DNA from: an uncultured Dehalococcoidia bacterium
GTDB lineage: Bacteria > Chloroflexota > Dehalococcoidia > Lucifugimonadales > CAJWER01
DNA length: 64,000 nt
Assembly: GCA_958296115.1 (NCBI GenBank)
Contig: OY282442.1
Span: 778,001-842,000, forward strand
Direction: 5' to 3'
Shown here: piece after piece, positions 34,517-43,114 of the stretch
Layout: each line of letters opens with the position of its first letter
How positions within the stretch are numbered: the first letter of the stretch is position 1
The notes under the pieces: model-generated
Database searches by the model: none
Told to the model about the DNA's origin: nothing
What the model saw: only the letters and a program-made list of their open reading frames with translations
Translations under genes and position numbers: made by a program

Positions 34517-36055
34517 TTGACGACTGCGAGCAACGAGAGCATATCCCCGCTGGCGGAGTACCTGGCGTCGTCCGGGTCCGATGGGGCCGCGCCCGACGCC
34601 GGGTTCGTGGCGTATCTGGCCGCGCTGCAGAGCGTCGCCGCAGCCGCGCCCGAAGTCGCCCGGAGCATAGTCGCGGAGCTGGCAGACCAGCGACGCAACC
34701 TCAAGATGATTGCCAGCGAAAACTACTCGTCGCTCGCAGTCCAGCTTGCCCAGGGCAACCTCTTCACAGACAAGTACGCCGAGGGATACCCGTTCCACCG
34801 CTTCTACGCGGGCTGCGAGAACGTGGACGCGGTGGAGAGCCGGGCGGCAGAGCTCGCGAAGGAGATATTCGGAGCGGACCACGCCTACATGCAGCCCCAC
34901 TCCGGAGCGGACGCGAACCTGGTCGCATACTCCGCAATCCTCTCCGCCAAGGTGCAGGACCCGTTCCTGCATCGGCTCGAGGCCAAGGACGTCTCCACGC
35001 TCTCCGATTCCGATTGGGGCGAGCTGAGGGCGGCGCTCGGCGGCCAGCGGCTGCTGGGGATGAGCTACTACTCCGGCGGGCACCTCACGCACGGCTACCG
35101 GCACAATATATCGGCCCGCATGTTTCAAGCCGAGACCTACGACGTCGATCGCGAGACCAGCCTGATAGACTACGGTCAGGTGCGCGAACGCGCCAAACAG
35201 GTCCGGCCGCTGATACTCCTAGCCGGATACAGCGCCTACCCGCGCAAGATCAACTTCAGGATATTCAAGGAGATAGCCGACGAGGTCGGCGCCGTCTTCA
35301 TGGTGGACATGGCGCACTTCTCCGGCCTGGTGGCGGGCGGCGTGTTCACGGGCGACTACGACCCCGTCGCGCACGCGGACGTCGTAACCTCCACGACCCA
35401 CAAGACCCTTCGCGGCCCGCGCGGAGGCATGGTTCTCTGCAAGAAGGAGTTTGCCGAGCACGTGGACAAGGGCTGTCCGCTGATTCTGGGCGGCCCGCTC
35501 CCGCACGCGCTGGCGGCGAAGGCCGTCGCGTTCCAGGAGGCCAGCGCCCCGGAGTTCGGCAGTTACGCCCGCGACGTCGTGAGCAATGCCGCGGCTCTCG
35601 CCGAGTCCTTCATGGAGGAGGATATGACGGCGCTGACCGGCGGGACGGACAACCACCTGATGCTCATAGACGTTACGCCATTCGGGCTTACGGGGCGGCA
35701 GGCGGAATCAATTGTGCGGGACGCGGGCATTACCCTGAACCGCAACTCGCTGCCCTTCGACGCGAACGGCCCCTGGTACACCAGCGGACTGCGCGTCGGA
35801 ACCCCGGCGCTGACGACGCTGGGCATGGGCAGGAGCGAGATGGCGGAGATAGCGTCGGTGGTCAAGCTCGCGCTCTCCAACAGCCAGCCCGCCAAGATCG
35901 CCAGAGGACGGAGCGCCGGCTCTCTCAGCAAGGCCCGCTACAAGACGGACGAAAGGGCATTGGGAGAGGCGCGCTCCCGCGTAGCCGCCCTTCTACGGCG
36001 CTACCCGGTGTACCCCGAGCTCGACCTGGAGTTCCTCCAGTCAGCGTTCGGGTGA
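34517..36055 (+). CDS. glyA: Serine hydroxymethyltransferase (long form)
   Basis: Interconverts serine + THF and glycine + methylene-THF with PLP. At 512 aa it is about 90 residues longer than typical SHMT: a ~40-residue N-terminal extension, plus an insertion (QDPFLHRLEAKDVSTLSDSDWGELRAALGG) as in chlamydial-type enzymes. NLKMIASENYSS, GCENVDAVE, MQPHSGADANLVAY, VDMAHFSGLVAGG and the PLP lysine in VTSTTHKTLRGPRGG are all present. The start is TTG. It can use the glycine and methylene-THF produced by the sox operon. Confidence 0.93.
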   Translation: MTTASNESISPLAEYLASSGSDGAAPDAGFVAYLAALQSVAAAAPEVARSIVAELADQRRNLKMIASENYSSLAVQLAQGNLFTDKYAEGYPFHRFYAGCENVDAVESRAAELAKEIFGADHAYMQPHSGADANLVAYSAILSAKVQDPFLHRLEAKDVSTLSDSDWGELRAALGGQRLLGMSYYSGGHLTHGYRHNISARMFQAETYDVDRETSLIDYGQVRERAKQVRPLILLAGYSAYPRKINFRIFKEIADEVGAVFMVDMAHFSGLVAGGVFTGDYDPVAHADVVTSTTHKTLRGPRGGMVLCKKEFAEHVDKGCPLILGGPLPHALAAKAVAFQEASAPEFGSYARDVVSNAAALAESFMEEDMTALTGGTDNHLMLIDVTPFGLTGRQAESIVRDAGITLNRNSLPFDANGPWYTSGLRVGTPALTTLGMGRSEMAEIASVVKLALSNSQPAKIARGRSAGSLSKARYKTDERALGEARSRVAALLRRYPVYPELDLEFLQSAFG

Positions 36056-36062
36056 GAGGACG

Positions 36063-36755
36063 CTAACGGGGCTCGCGCCGCGCCGCTTCGAGCGCTTGGC
36101 TCGCCGCCGCCCGCTCCGCAGCGGCCTTGCGCGGCCCGGAGCCGCGTCCCATCACCTCGCCGCCGACCGTGACCTCGGATGTGAAGGTGGGCGCGTGGGC
36201 CTTGCCGCCGGCGTGGGTGGTCTCGTAAGAGGGGGCTGCTAGGCCCAGGGCCTGCACGGTCTCCTGCAAAGCCGCCTTGGGATTCTCCGGCGCGACTGCG
36301 CCCGCAGCCTCCGGCGGCAAGAGTAGCCTCACCACGAAATCGCGGGCGGCCTCGTAGCCCTGATCGATGAAGAGCGCGCCTGCCAGCGCCTCTATCGCCG
36401 CCGCCAGGATGCTGTCCTGGTCTCGTCCACCCGTCGCCTCCGCGCCCTTGCCCATGTACAAGCAGGGGCCGAGGTCCAGTTTGCGGGCAATCGCGGCCAG
36501 CGTCTCGTCCTTCACGAGCGTGGACCTAGCCTGCGTAAGCTCGCCTTCCGCCCAACCCGGGTTGCGCCGGAACAGCTCGTCCGCCACTGCCGCGCCGATA
36601 ACCGCGTCGCCGAGGAACTCCAACCGATCGTTCGACTCCGGGAACGAGCCGGGGTTCTCGTTCCGGAACGAGCCGTGTACGAGGGCAAGGCGCAGCAGGT
36701 CCTTATGAAGGAAGACCGCGCCAATTTTTCGTTCCAGCGTCCTATGGTCGGCCAT
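36063..36755 (-). CDS. rnc: Ribonuclease III
   Basis: Cleaves double-stranded RNA in rRNA and mRNA processing. The 230-aa protein has the signature NDRLEFLGDAVIG with metal-binding Glu and Asp, and AAIEALAGALFIDQGYEAA with the second catalytic Glu. A C-terminal dsRBD follows (NPKAALQETVQALGL...GSGPRKAAAERAAASQALEA). It converges on glyA with a 7-bp gap, and its start overlaps the end of the upstream PIN gene by 14 bp. Confidence 0.95.
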   Translation of the reverse strand: MADHRTLERKIGAVFLHKDLLRLALVHGSFRNENPGSFPESNDRLEFLGDAVIGAAVADELFRRNPGWAEGELTQARSTLVKDETLAAIARKLDLGPCLYMGKGAEATGGRDQDSILAAAIEALAGALFIDQGYEAARDFVVRLLLPPEAAGAVAPENPKAALQETVQALGLAAPSYETTHAGGKAHAPTFTSEVTVGGEVMGRGSGPRKAAAERAAASQALEAARREPR

Positions 36756-37245
36756 TGCTCATGAGCTCCGGGCACAGGAACGCCACTTCCACACCTTGCC
36801 TACGCAGCGCTTCCCGATGAACCCACCAGTCCGTATCCACAGCGTTGAGAATCTTGGGATTGCTTCCACTCGCCAGCGCAACGGCAACGAACTTGCGATC
36901 ATCCCGGTCAAACGCCGCGAGGTCAGGGTTATCCGGGAATTCCTCAAATTCACGTATGTCGTTGGAGGTTACGCGTACTATGCGGCAATGTTGCATGTGG
37001 GCATACCAGAGCCACTTGAAGAAACGGTCGCCGTATCCGGGCTGGCCTGATGGGTTGAGGTTCTTGCGATACTCCTCCATTATCAGGCGTTTGTCGTCCA
37101 ACAGCAGTATCAGCCGCCCTTCCTGTATCTGGCGCAGCTTATCTCTGCAAGCCGTCACACACTTTGAGCCTGCCTGTTCGGCCTTGCCGTTGGCTACCAC
37201 GGCAACATTAGTATCCAATACGACTTCCGCTTTTTCCTCCTTCAC
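36742..37245 (-). CDS. PIN-like domain nuclease, partner of AAA ATPase
   Basis: About 167 aa. EVVLDTNVAVVANGK supplies the first PIN Asp; FDRDDRKFVAVALAS the central acidic cluster; ILNAVDTDWWVH the C-terminal Asp/Asp. PIN proteins are usually metal-dependent RNases. GTG 37245 overlaps the stop of the upstream ATPase gene (GTGA), so the two proteins are made as a coupled pair. Base composition is lower in GC than the neighbours, suggesting horizontal acquisition. Confidence 0.8.
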   Translation of the reverse strand: MKEEKAEVVLDTNVAVVANGKAEQAGSKCVTACRDKLRQIQEGRLILLLDDKRLIMEEYRKNLNPSGQPGYGDRFFKWLWYAHMQHCRIVRVTSNDIREFEEFPDNPDLAAFDRDDRKFVAVALASGSNPKILNAVDTDWWVHREALRRQGVEVAFLCPELMSNGRP

Positions 37246-38603
37246 TCGACGTATCCCTGTCTTTTCAGTGCGGCGTCGCTCATGGCAGCAATCTCGCCGA
37301 ACTGGTCCCCGAAGAAGTCCTTCGGCCAATTCTCTATGTTCCCGTAGGTATCAAGTTCGAGCGGCGTGAGATTGGAGCCGTTGCTATCCGCCGAACAGAA
37401 GAACAGGCCGACGTCCTTCTCCGGAATACCCTCCTCGGCAATGCGGCGCTGAAGCCTATGCAACAAATGCTCGCTGTGGCTCTCGACCACTATCTGCACT
37501 TTCCGAGTCTTCCATGCATCGATGAACACGTCTGCGAGTCCGGCTTGAATGTCTGGGTGCAGGTGGATTTCAGGCTGCTCCAAGATCACGGTGGAGCCTT
37601 CTGGGACGTAGAAACACAGCACGAGCGCCGGGAGTACCTGGGAAACGCCGAAGCCGACGTCGGTAATCAACGCTTCGGTCGAACCAGGCGCTTTACGGAC
37701 GCGGACCTCGAATACCGGGATCCCGTCGGCAAGGGGCACGATACGGAAGTCGTGAACCAGCCCAAGGTCTTTTAGCCAGTTGGCGACATGCTCTTCGAGA
37801 GTGCGGCTCCGCTTGCCTCTGCCGCGTCTAATGATGTTGCCCCATTTTCGAGATGCCAGTATCGCGTCCACGACGGATTCACCCGCGCGGCCCATGTCGG
37901 TAGGCTCGGCGCCTGACCAGGTGTATCTACGCTCTGGGTGAGCGCGAAGAGGGCCAAGATGGTACACGCGCCACAGGCGTTCTTCCAGCGCGAATTCGAG
38001 GTCGGAAAGGAACCCGGCATTTGTGAAGTAGGCGCGCGCCTGGCCGGGAAAACCATAGCACTGGTCTGGCGCAGGCGGAGACCAGGCCCGTCCCCCGCGG
38101 CGGGCGAACTCGAAATCCGTTCCATCTGTGAAGAGGTCATACTTCGATTTGGAATTGCGGCGCATTCCGAACACCGCGCGGCCGACGTGGTATGACATCT
38201 GGTCAACTATCAACGACTTCCCCGCTCGGTCTTCCACCTCCTGAGATGCAACCTCGAACCCGATGTGATTGCTTCGAACGACTTCTTGGTTAGCGCTGGT
38301 ATCCGTCACCCTGAGCGGTCTCTCGGCGTTCCAATCGAGCGCGATTTTCAGCTCGTTCCCTGTATCGTGTCCATGTATGACGCTCTCGAAGTCGCCCAGG
38401 TTCACAGGCGTCCTGTTGTTGCCGAAGTGGAAGACGAGCCCGCGGTCCGAGGAATCGGCAGTCTGCTTCAGCAGAAGCAGCGCCTGGATCAAGCTGGTCT
38501 TGCCGGAGCTGTTCGCGCCGAAGAAGCCGGTTATGGGCTTGAGCGCGATGTCCCCGGTGTCCTTCCAGGACTTGAAGTTTTCCAGCCGCAGCCGCGTCAA
38601 CAT
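37242..38603 (-). CDS. AAA15-family ATPase with DUF3696-like C-terminus
   Basis: A 453-aa SMC/RecF-like ATPase. FKSWKDTGDIALKPITGFFGANSSGKTSLIQALLLLK is the N-terminal strand and Walker A; DVGFGVSQVLPALVLCF is the ABC-type signature region; EGSTVILEQPEIHLHPDIQA is Walker B; IVVESHSEHLLHRLQRRI is the switch region. The C-terminus NIENWPKDFFGDQFGEIAAM resembles DUF3696. Such ATPases are paired with nucleases in several defence systems; here the partner is a PIN-like protein. A -10-like TATGAT lies about 32 bp upstream on the minus strand. Confidence 0.85.
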   Translation of the reverse strand: MLTRLRLENFKSWKDTGDIALKPITGFFGANSSGKTSLIQALLLLKQTADSSDRGLVFHFGNNRTPVNLGDFESVIHGHDTGNELKIALDWNAERPLRVTDTSANQEVVRSNHIGFEVASQEVEDRAGKSLIVDQMSYHVGRAVFGMRRNSKSKYDLFTDGTDFEFARRGGRAWSPPAPDQCYGFPGQARAYFTNAGFLSDLEFALEERLWRVYHLGPLRAHPERRYTWSGAEPTDMGRAGESVVDAILASRKWGNIIRRGRGKRSRTLEEHVANWLKDLGLVHDFRIVPLADGIPVFEVRVRKAPGSTEALITDVGFGVSQVLPALVLCFYVPEGSTVILEQPEIHLHPDIQAGLADVFIDAWKTRKVQIVVESHSEHLLHRLQRRIAEEGIPEKDVGLFFCSADSNGSNLTPLELDTYGNIENWPKDFFGDQFGEIAAMSDAALKRQGYVE

Positions 38604-38675
38604 GGATATTCACCTAAATCGCGTGTTGGAGTGTATCATAGCGGCTGAGGGTTCATTGGGCTGGCTGCCCATCGG

Positions 38676-39437
38676 CTACCGCGCGGTCCAGCCTGCGTCT
38701 ATGGCTATGGCCGCGCCCGTGATAGAGCGGGCCGCGTCCGATGCCAGGAAGACTGCTGTCTGCGCTATCTCTTCCGGCTCCACCAGATGCTTGATGGCGG
38801 CCGGGCCGAGCATCACCTTCTCCATGACGTCCGACTCCGGGATGCCCAACGTCCGCGACTGGTCGGCTATCTGCGCCCGCACCAGCGGCGTGTTCGAATA
38901 GCCGGGGCAGATGGCGTTGACCGTAACCCCATACTCCCCGACCTCCAGGGCGACGGTTTTGGTCATTCCTACCAGGCCGTGCTTGGCGGACACGTATGCG
39001 GACTTGTAGGGGCTTGCGACGAGGCCGTGTATGGACGACAGGTTGATTATGCGGCCCCAGCCGCGCTCCTTCATTCCGGGCAGCGCCGCCTTGGTGAGCT
39101 GGAACGGGGCGATGAGCATGACCTGCACCAGCCTCGCCCACTCGTCGTCGGGGAACTGGTCTATGGGGTCTATGCGCTGCAGTCCCGCGTTGTTGACCAG
39201 GACGTCGACGCGCCCGGCCTCCTCCAGCGCCCGCCTGCCCAGCTCCCGCGCGCCCTCGATGCTCGACACGTCCGCCTGTATGAACGCCCCGCCTAACTCG
39301 TCCGCGACGTCGCGGCCCGATTCGCGGACGTCCGTGAGCACCACGTGAGCGCCCTCGTCGGCGAACGCCCGTGAGATAGCCCGCCCGAAGCCGCCGCCGC
39401 CGCCCGTAACCAGCGCAGTCCTGCCTTTCATCCGCAT
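38676..39437 (-). CDS. Short-chain dehydrogenase, 3-hydroxybutyrate dehydrogenase-like
   Basis: A 253-aa NAD(P)-dependent oxidoreductase. TALVTGGGGGFGRAISRAFA is the TGxxxGxG cofactor motif; VLVNNAGLQ the NNAG motif; NLSSIHGL...SAYVSAKHGLVGMTKTVALE the catalytic Ser-Tyr-Lys set. AICPGYSNTPLVRAQI and the C-terminal ITGAAIAIDAGWTAR match the 3-hydroxybutyrate dehydrogenase branch. AAGGAG precedes ATG 39437. Substrate assignment is tentative. Confidence 0.85.
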   Translation of the reverse strand: MRMKGRTALVTGGGGGFGRAISRAFADEGAHVVLTDVRESGRDVADELGGAFIQADVSSIEGARELGRRALEEAGRVDVLVNNAGLQRIDPIDQFPDDEWARLVQVMLIAPFQLTKAALPGMKERGWGRIINLSSIHGLVASPYKSAYVSAKHGLVGMTKTVALEVGEYGVTVNAICPGYSNTPLVRAQIADQSRTLGIPESDVMEKVMLGPAAIKHLVEPEEIAQTAVFLASDAARSITGAAIAIDAGWTAR

Positions 39438-39568
39438 CGCGTGTTCTCCTTGATGAGTTCGCGCCTCGACATGATAGCAACTCAACGCCGACCTGGACGT
39501 TGTAAGAATAGTATCAGCGTGATGTATGATACAGGCCGTTGCTTGGGAAGCTCGCCGCGGAGGACGCC

Positions 39569-41239
39569 ATGTCGAACGTTACACGGACCATGAGGCTGGC
39601 GCTCGCGGCAACGCTGCTCGCGCTGATGGCTGCAGCAGCCTGCGGAGGGGAAGGGGAAGATGGCTCATACGAGGAGTTCGCGGCCCCAGCCGCGCCGCAG
39701 GCCGCGTCGGGTCCCGCCGCCATGGCCATGGCTGACGCGCCATCCCAGGCGGGTGTAGCCGCCGAGGCTAGCGCGGCGCCGGCGGCAGCCCGGGCGAGCG
39801 CAGTTGCCGAGGCGGGCGCGGCGCCGGCGGCCAAGGCATCCTTCGCCGTTGCGGAGCAGGGCGTGGACACCGCGAGCGAGCAGGCAGCCCAGCTGGTATC
39901 GCAGCAACGGATAATCGTCCGCACTGTGGATATGGGCATCGAGGTGGATGACGTTGGAGCGGGGATTGACGCGATAGCAGACGCGGCGCAGTCGCTGGGC
40001 GGCTGGGTCGTCTCCTCGAACCGCCCGCAGCAGTACAGCGGCTCCATCTCATTCCGCGTCCCCGCCAATATGCTCGACCAGGCGGTGCAGACGGTCAGGC
40101 GGCTCGCCCTCGACGTGCAGTTCGAGAGCTCGACCAGCAAGGACGTTACCGACGAGTACGTTGATCTGAGCAGCAGGCTGACCAACCTGAGGGCCACGGA
40201 AGCGGCCCTGCTTCGGCTGATGGAACGCGCCGAGAAGGTCGAGGAAGCGCTGGATGTCCAAGAATCGCTGACCGAGACCCAGGGCAACGTGGAGCGGCTG
40301 GAGGGGCGCATCAAGTTCTTGGAGCAGACGTCCGCTTTCTCCCTAGTGAACGTAACGCTTAACAAGCAGCCTGGCAAGATGAGGGCTGACGCCGGCCCAG
40401 ACCTCAGGGCAGGAGTGGGGGAGCCGGCCAGGTTCCGCGCGTCCTTCAACCCTCCCGCGGACATAGACCGCTTCGAGTACACCTGGGACTTCGGCGACGG
40501 CAACGCGATAGCTGGCAGCCGCACGGGTCCCACCGAGAACGAAGGCGAGCGGGTTACGGCGACCGTCAACCACATCTACGACGACGAGAAGGAGTCGCCC
40601 TACATAGTCCAGTTCCAGATCCGGGGGTTCGGGGACGGCGGCGTGGTCGAGGGCGAGGACACCCTGACCATGAGCGTCTTCAGGGAGCCGAACATCGAGG
40701 TCTTCGCCGGCGATTGGGTCTCCGTCGAGGCTGGCGAGGAGGTCGAGCTATCCGGCTCGTTCACGCGGCCGGCGGGCATGTCAGACGTGCGGTTCACGTG
40801 GGACTTCGGGGACGGGTCGGAGCCTGCGGTGGGCAGCATGGCAAATGGCGTGACTACGGCGGTCGCAAGGTACGCATATCAAAACCACCGGCCCGCCCCG
40901 TACATGGCAAGGCTCACCATCACGGGCAAGACGGCGACGGGCGCGGTCGAGGGTTCGAGCGCGGTGGAGGTCAGCGTCCGGGAGGCGGAGGGCTGGGTCA
41001 TCGCAGGCTGGAGCCTCGCGGACCAGGCCAAGACCGCCGTCAGGACACTCACCACCGTTACCGCAGCCTCGGCCACCGCCGGTATCTGGCTGCTGGTATT
41101 CAGCCCCGTAATCGCGGCGATACTCGGAGCGGCAATCTTCTTGGGTCGTAGGGCCGGCGCGTCACAGCCGCGCAGGCCCAAGCAGGCGGCGCAGGGCGAG
41201 ACGGCCGCATCCCCCGATGACGCGCCTATTGGGCAGTAG
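39569..41239 (+). CDS. DUF4349 lipoprotein with PKD-like domains
   Basis: About 556 aa. The signal peptide ends at lipobox AAAACGGEG; an Ala-rich linker follows. Residues ~110-270 match the DUF4349 pattern (RIIVRTVDMGIEVDDV, GGWVVSSNRPQQYSGSISFRVPA, DVTDEYVDLSSRLTNLRATEAALLRLM, coiled coil). Two PKD-type domains follow, each with a WDFGDG core (YTWDFGDGNA and FTWDFGDGSE). A C-terminal membrane helix (~505-530) precedes a basic tail. Being anchored at both ends across the envelope is unusual. GGAGG precedes ATG 39569. Confidence 0.83.
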   Translation: MSNVTRTMRLALAATLLALMAAAACGGEGEDGSYEEFAAPAAPQAASGPAAMAMADAPSQAGVAAEASAAPAAARASAVAEAGAAPAAKASFAVAEQGVDTASEQAAQLVSQQRIIVRTVDMGIEVDDVGAGIDAIADAAQSLGGWVVSSNRPQQYSGSISFRVPANMLDQAVQTVRRLALDVQFESSTSKDVTDEYVDLSSRLTNLRATEAALLRLMERAEKVEEALDVQESLTETQGNVERLEGRIKFLEQTSAFSLVNVTLNKQPGKMRADAGPDLRAGVGEPARFRASFNPPADIDRFEYTWDFGDGNAIAGSRTGPTENEGERVTATVNHIYDDEKESPYIVQFQIRGFGDGGVVEGEDTLTMSVFREPNIEVFAGDWVSVEAGEEVELSGSFTRPAGMSDVRFTWDFGDGSEPAVGSMANGVTTAVARYAYQNHRPAPYMARLTITGKTATGAVEGSSAVEVSVREAEGWVIAGWSLADQAKTAVRTLTTVTAASATAGIWLLVFSPVIAAILGAAIFLGRRAGASQPRRPKQAAQGETAASPDDAPIGQ

Positions 41240-41866
41240 ATGCCGCGAAGCGAGGGGGCCGCGCCAGCGGCAAGGCACTTCACCGCAACGGGCTACGTGG
41301 TCCACGAGGGCTGCGTGGCCCTGCACTGGCACCCGAAGGTCAAGGCGTGGCTTCCACCTGGGGGGCACATAGACGCCAATGAGGACCCGGTTCAAGCCGT
41401 CCTGCGCGAGGTGGAAGAGGAGACGGGGTTGGCCGCCGAGGTCGTCCAGACAGGGCCGCGCCTCGATCTCGAATATCCAAAGCGCGTGGCGCCCCCGTTC
41501 ACCATCATGATAGAAGACATCCACGACCCCGTGGACGGGTATCACCAGCACATAGACATGATCTACTTCTGCCGGCCAGCCGGCGCTCCCGGGGCGCTGA
41601 GTGAGGGCTGGCGCTGGGTCGCTAGGGACACACTGAGGGAAGGTCTCCCCATACGCAAGCGCGACGGCTCTGAGGCGCCTCCGCCTGAGGACGTGCGCGC
41701 GCTGGCCGAGCGAGCCTTCGCCCTGATAGAGGGCGATGCCCGTCGCGCCGCTGGTCGGAGCGCAGGTCTTGGAGGTTCGCCGCTCGACGTGGAAGGCGTT
41801 GACCTGGACGTTACCACTGATGAGATAATAGCGATGGTCCGCGAGGGCCGGGGGCGTTACGGCTGA
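41240..41866 (+). CDS. Nudix hydrolase
   Basis: A 208-aa protein with a perfect Nudix box, GGHIDANEDPVQAVLREVEEETGL (GX5EX7REUXEEXGU), near residues 38-60. It hydrolyses a nucleoside diphosphate linked to another moiety; the target is unknown. The C-terminal ~70 residues after the Nudix fold (PLDVEGVDLDVTTDEIIAMV) are an added tail. The ATG directly follows the stop of the DUF4349 gene, indicating co-transcription. Confidence 0.9.
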   Translation: MPRSEGAAPAARHFTATGYVVHEGCVALHWHPKVKAWLPPGGHIDANEDPVQAVLREVEEETGLAAEVVQTGPRLDLEYPKRVAPPFTIMIEDIHDPVDGYHQHIDMIYFCRPAGAPGALSEGWRWVARDTLREGLPIRKRDGSEAPPPEDVRALAERAFALIEGDARRAAGRSAGLGGSPLDVEGVDLDVTTDEIIAMVREGRGRYG

Positions 41867-41869
41867 TCA

Positions 41870-41897
41870 CCCTCTCCCGTCAAGTAGAGGGGATAAG
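41870..41897 (+). repeat. Degenerate short interspersed hairpin repeat
   Basis: CACCCTCTCCCGTCAAGTAG followed by AGGGGATAAGGCG, a variant of the repeat at 45838. It fills the convergent gap between the Nudix and apgM genes. Confidence 0.5.
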
Positions 41898-41908
41898 GCG
41901 CGATTGCG

Positions 41909-43114
41909 CTATGGGCCGAAGCGGGTCAGCTTGCCGGCGTTGGCGAGGGCGAGCATCATGACGCTGGATGCTGGGACGCTGCCGATGGAACCCGCGCGGC
42001 AGGCGCGTTCGGTCAGCGCTTCCACGCCGTCGCCGGCCGTGTGCGGGGCGCTTATCAGCAGTGGGACCGGGTGCCAGCTATGGCTGGCGAGGACGGCGGG
42101 GGTGGAGTGGTCGCCTGCGACCACGAGGGTGTCTATGTCGAGGTCCAGCAGGCGCGGGATGCGCTGGTCGAGCTGTTCGAGCGCGGCGACCTTGGCGTCG
42201 AAGTCTCCATCCTCGCCGGCGGCGTCGGCGGGCTTGTAGTGCAGGAAGAAGAAGTCGTGGTCGTCGAAGCTGCGCTCCAGGGTATCGAGCTCGTGGTCGA
42301 ATGTGTCGCCTGTTGGCAGGACGGACATTCCGAGCAGCTGGGCGAGGCCGCGGTACATGGGGTAGGCGGCAATGGCGGCTGGCGCGAGCCTATAGGCGCG
42401 CGGCATCTGGGGCCAGTCGGGGGCCTTGGAGAAGCCGCGCAGGAGGACCATGTTCGCCCTGTCCCTGCCCGCGAGGCGATAGCGGGCGGCAGATACGAAT
42501 GCGTTGGCGGCGTCGGCAGTGGCAACGGAATCGTGGTCCAGGGCGAGGGCGGGCGATGGGGATTCGTCGGGCGGTCGCGGATCGGTGTCGGATACGCGAG
42601 CGCCGAGCCCTGGTCCTTGGATGGTGAGGACGAACCGGTAGTCCTTGCCCGGGTGAACCGATATGTCCGCGCCGGGGACTTCGATTTCGTTCAGCATGGC
42701 GGCGAGTGGGGCGCTCTCGGAGGTGGGGATGCGGCCAGCTCGGCGGTCTATGAGTGCGCCGGCCGGGTCCACGTCGCAGAAGTTGCCGCGGACGGCGACG
42801 ACATCGCCGCCTAGCTCAACGCCCAGTCCCAGAGCTTCCAGAACGCCGCGCCCGACGAGGTACTTGACCGGGTCGTATCCGAAGAGGGCGGTATGTCCTG
42901 GGCCGCTGCCGGGGGTTATGCCCGGGGCGACTGGGGTAGTTACTCCGGCTGCGCTGCGCTGGGCGAGGCTGTCCAGGTTCGGCAGGGACGCCGTTTCGAG
43001 CTCGGACCTTCCCGTGCGGGGATGCGGGACGCCGCCGAGCCCGTCGACCCCGAGGAGCGCTATCTTGCTCGCGGTGGCTTGGCAGAGGGAGCGAATGTTG
43101 GGGAAGTCTATCAT
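41909..43114 (-). CDS. apgM: 2,3-bisphosphoglycerate-independent phosphoglycerate mutase, archaeal type
   Basis: Interconverts 3- and 2-phosphoglycerate with two metal ions. The 401-aa ApgM-type protein has KIALLGVDGLGGVPHP (metal Asp), TPVAPGITPGSGPGHTALFGYDP (nucleophile in the GSGPGH region), DFFFLHYKPADAAGEDGD and LVVAGDHSTPAVLASHSWHPVP (metal Asp/His). The start ATG at 43114 overlaps the pgk stop (ATGA), so the longer frame to 43345 is rejected. It is the last gene of prenyl synthase-pgk-apgM. Confidence 0.93.
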   Translation of the reverse strand: MIDFPNIRSLCQATASKIALLGVDGLGGVPHPRTGRSELETASLPNLDSLAQRSAAGVTTPVAPGITPGSGPGHTALFGYDPVKYLVGRGVLEALGLGVELGGDVVAVRGNFCDVDPAGALIDRRAGRIPTSESAPLAAMLNEIEVPGADISVHPGKDYRFVLTIQGPGLGARVSDTDPRPPDESPSPALALDHDSVATADAANAFVSAARYRLAGRDRANMVLLRGFSKAPDWPQMPRAYRLAPAAIAAYPMYRGLAQLLGMSVLPTGDTFDHELDTLERSFDDHDFFFLHYKPADAAGEDGDFDAKVAALEQLDQRIPRLLDLDIDTLVVAGDHSTPAVLASHSWHPVPLLISAPHTAGDGVEALTERACRAGSIGSVPASSVMMLALANAGKLTRFGP

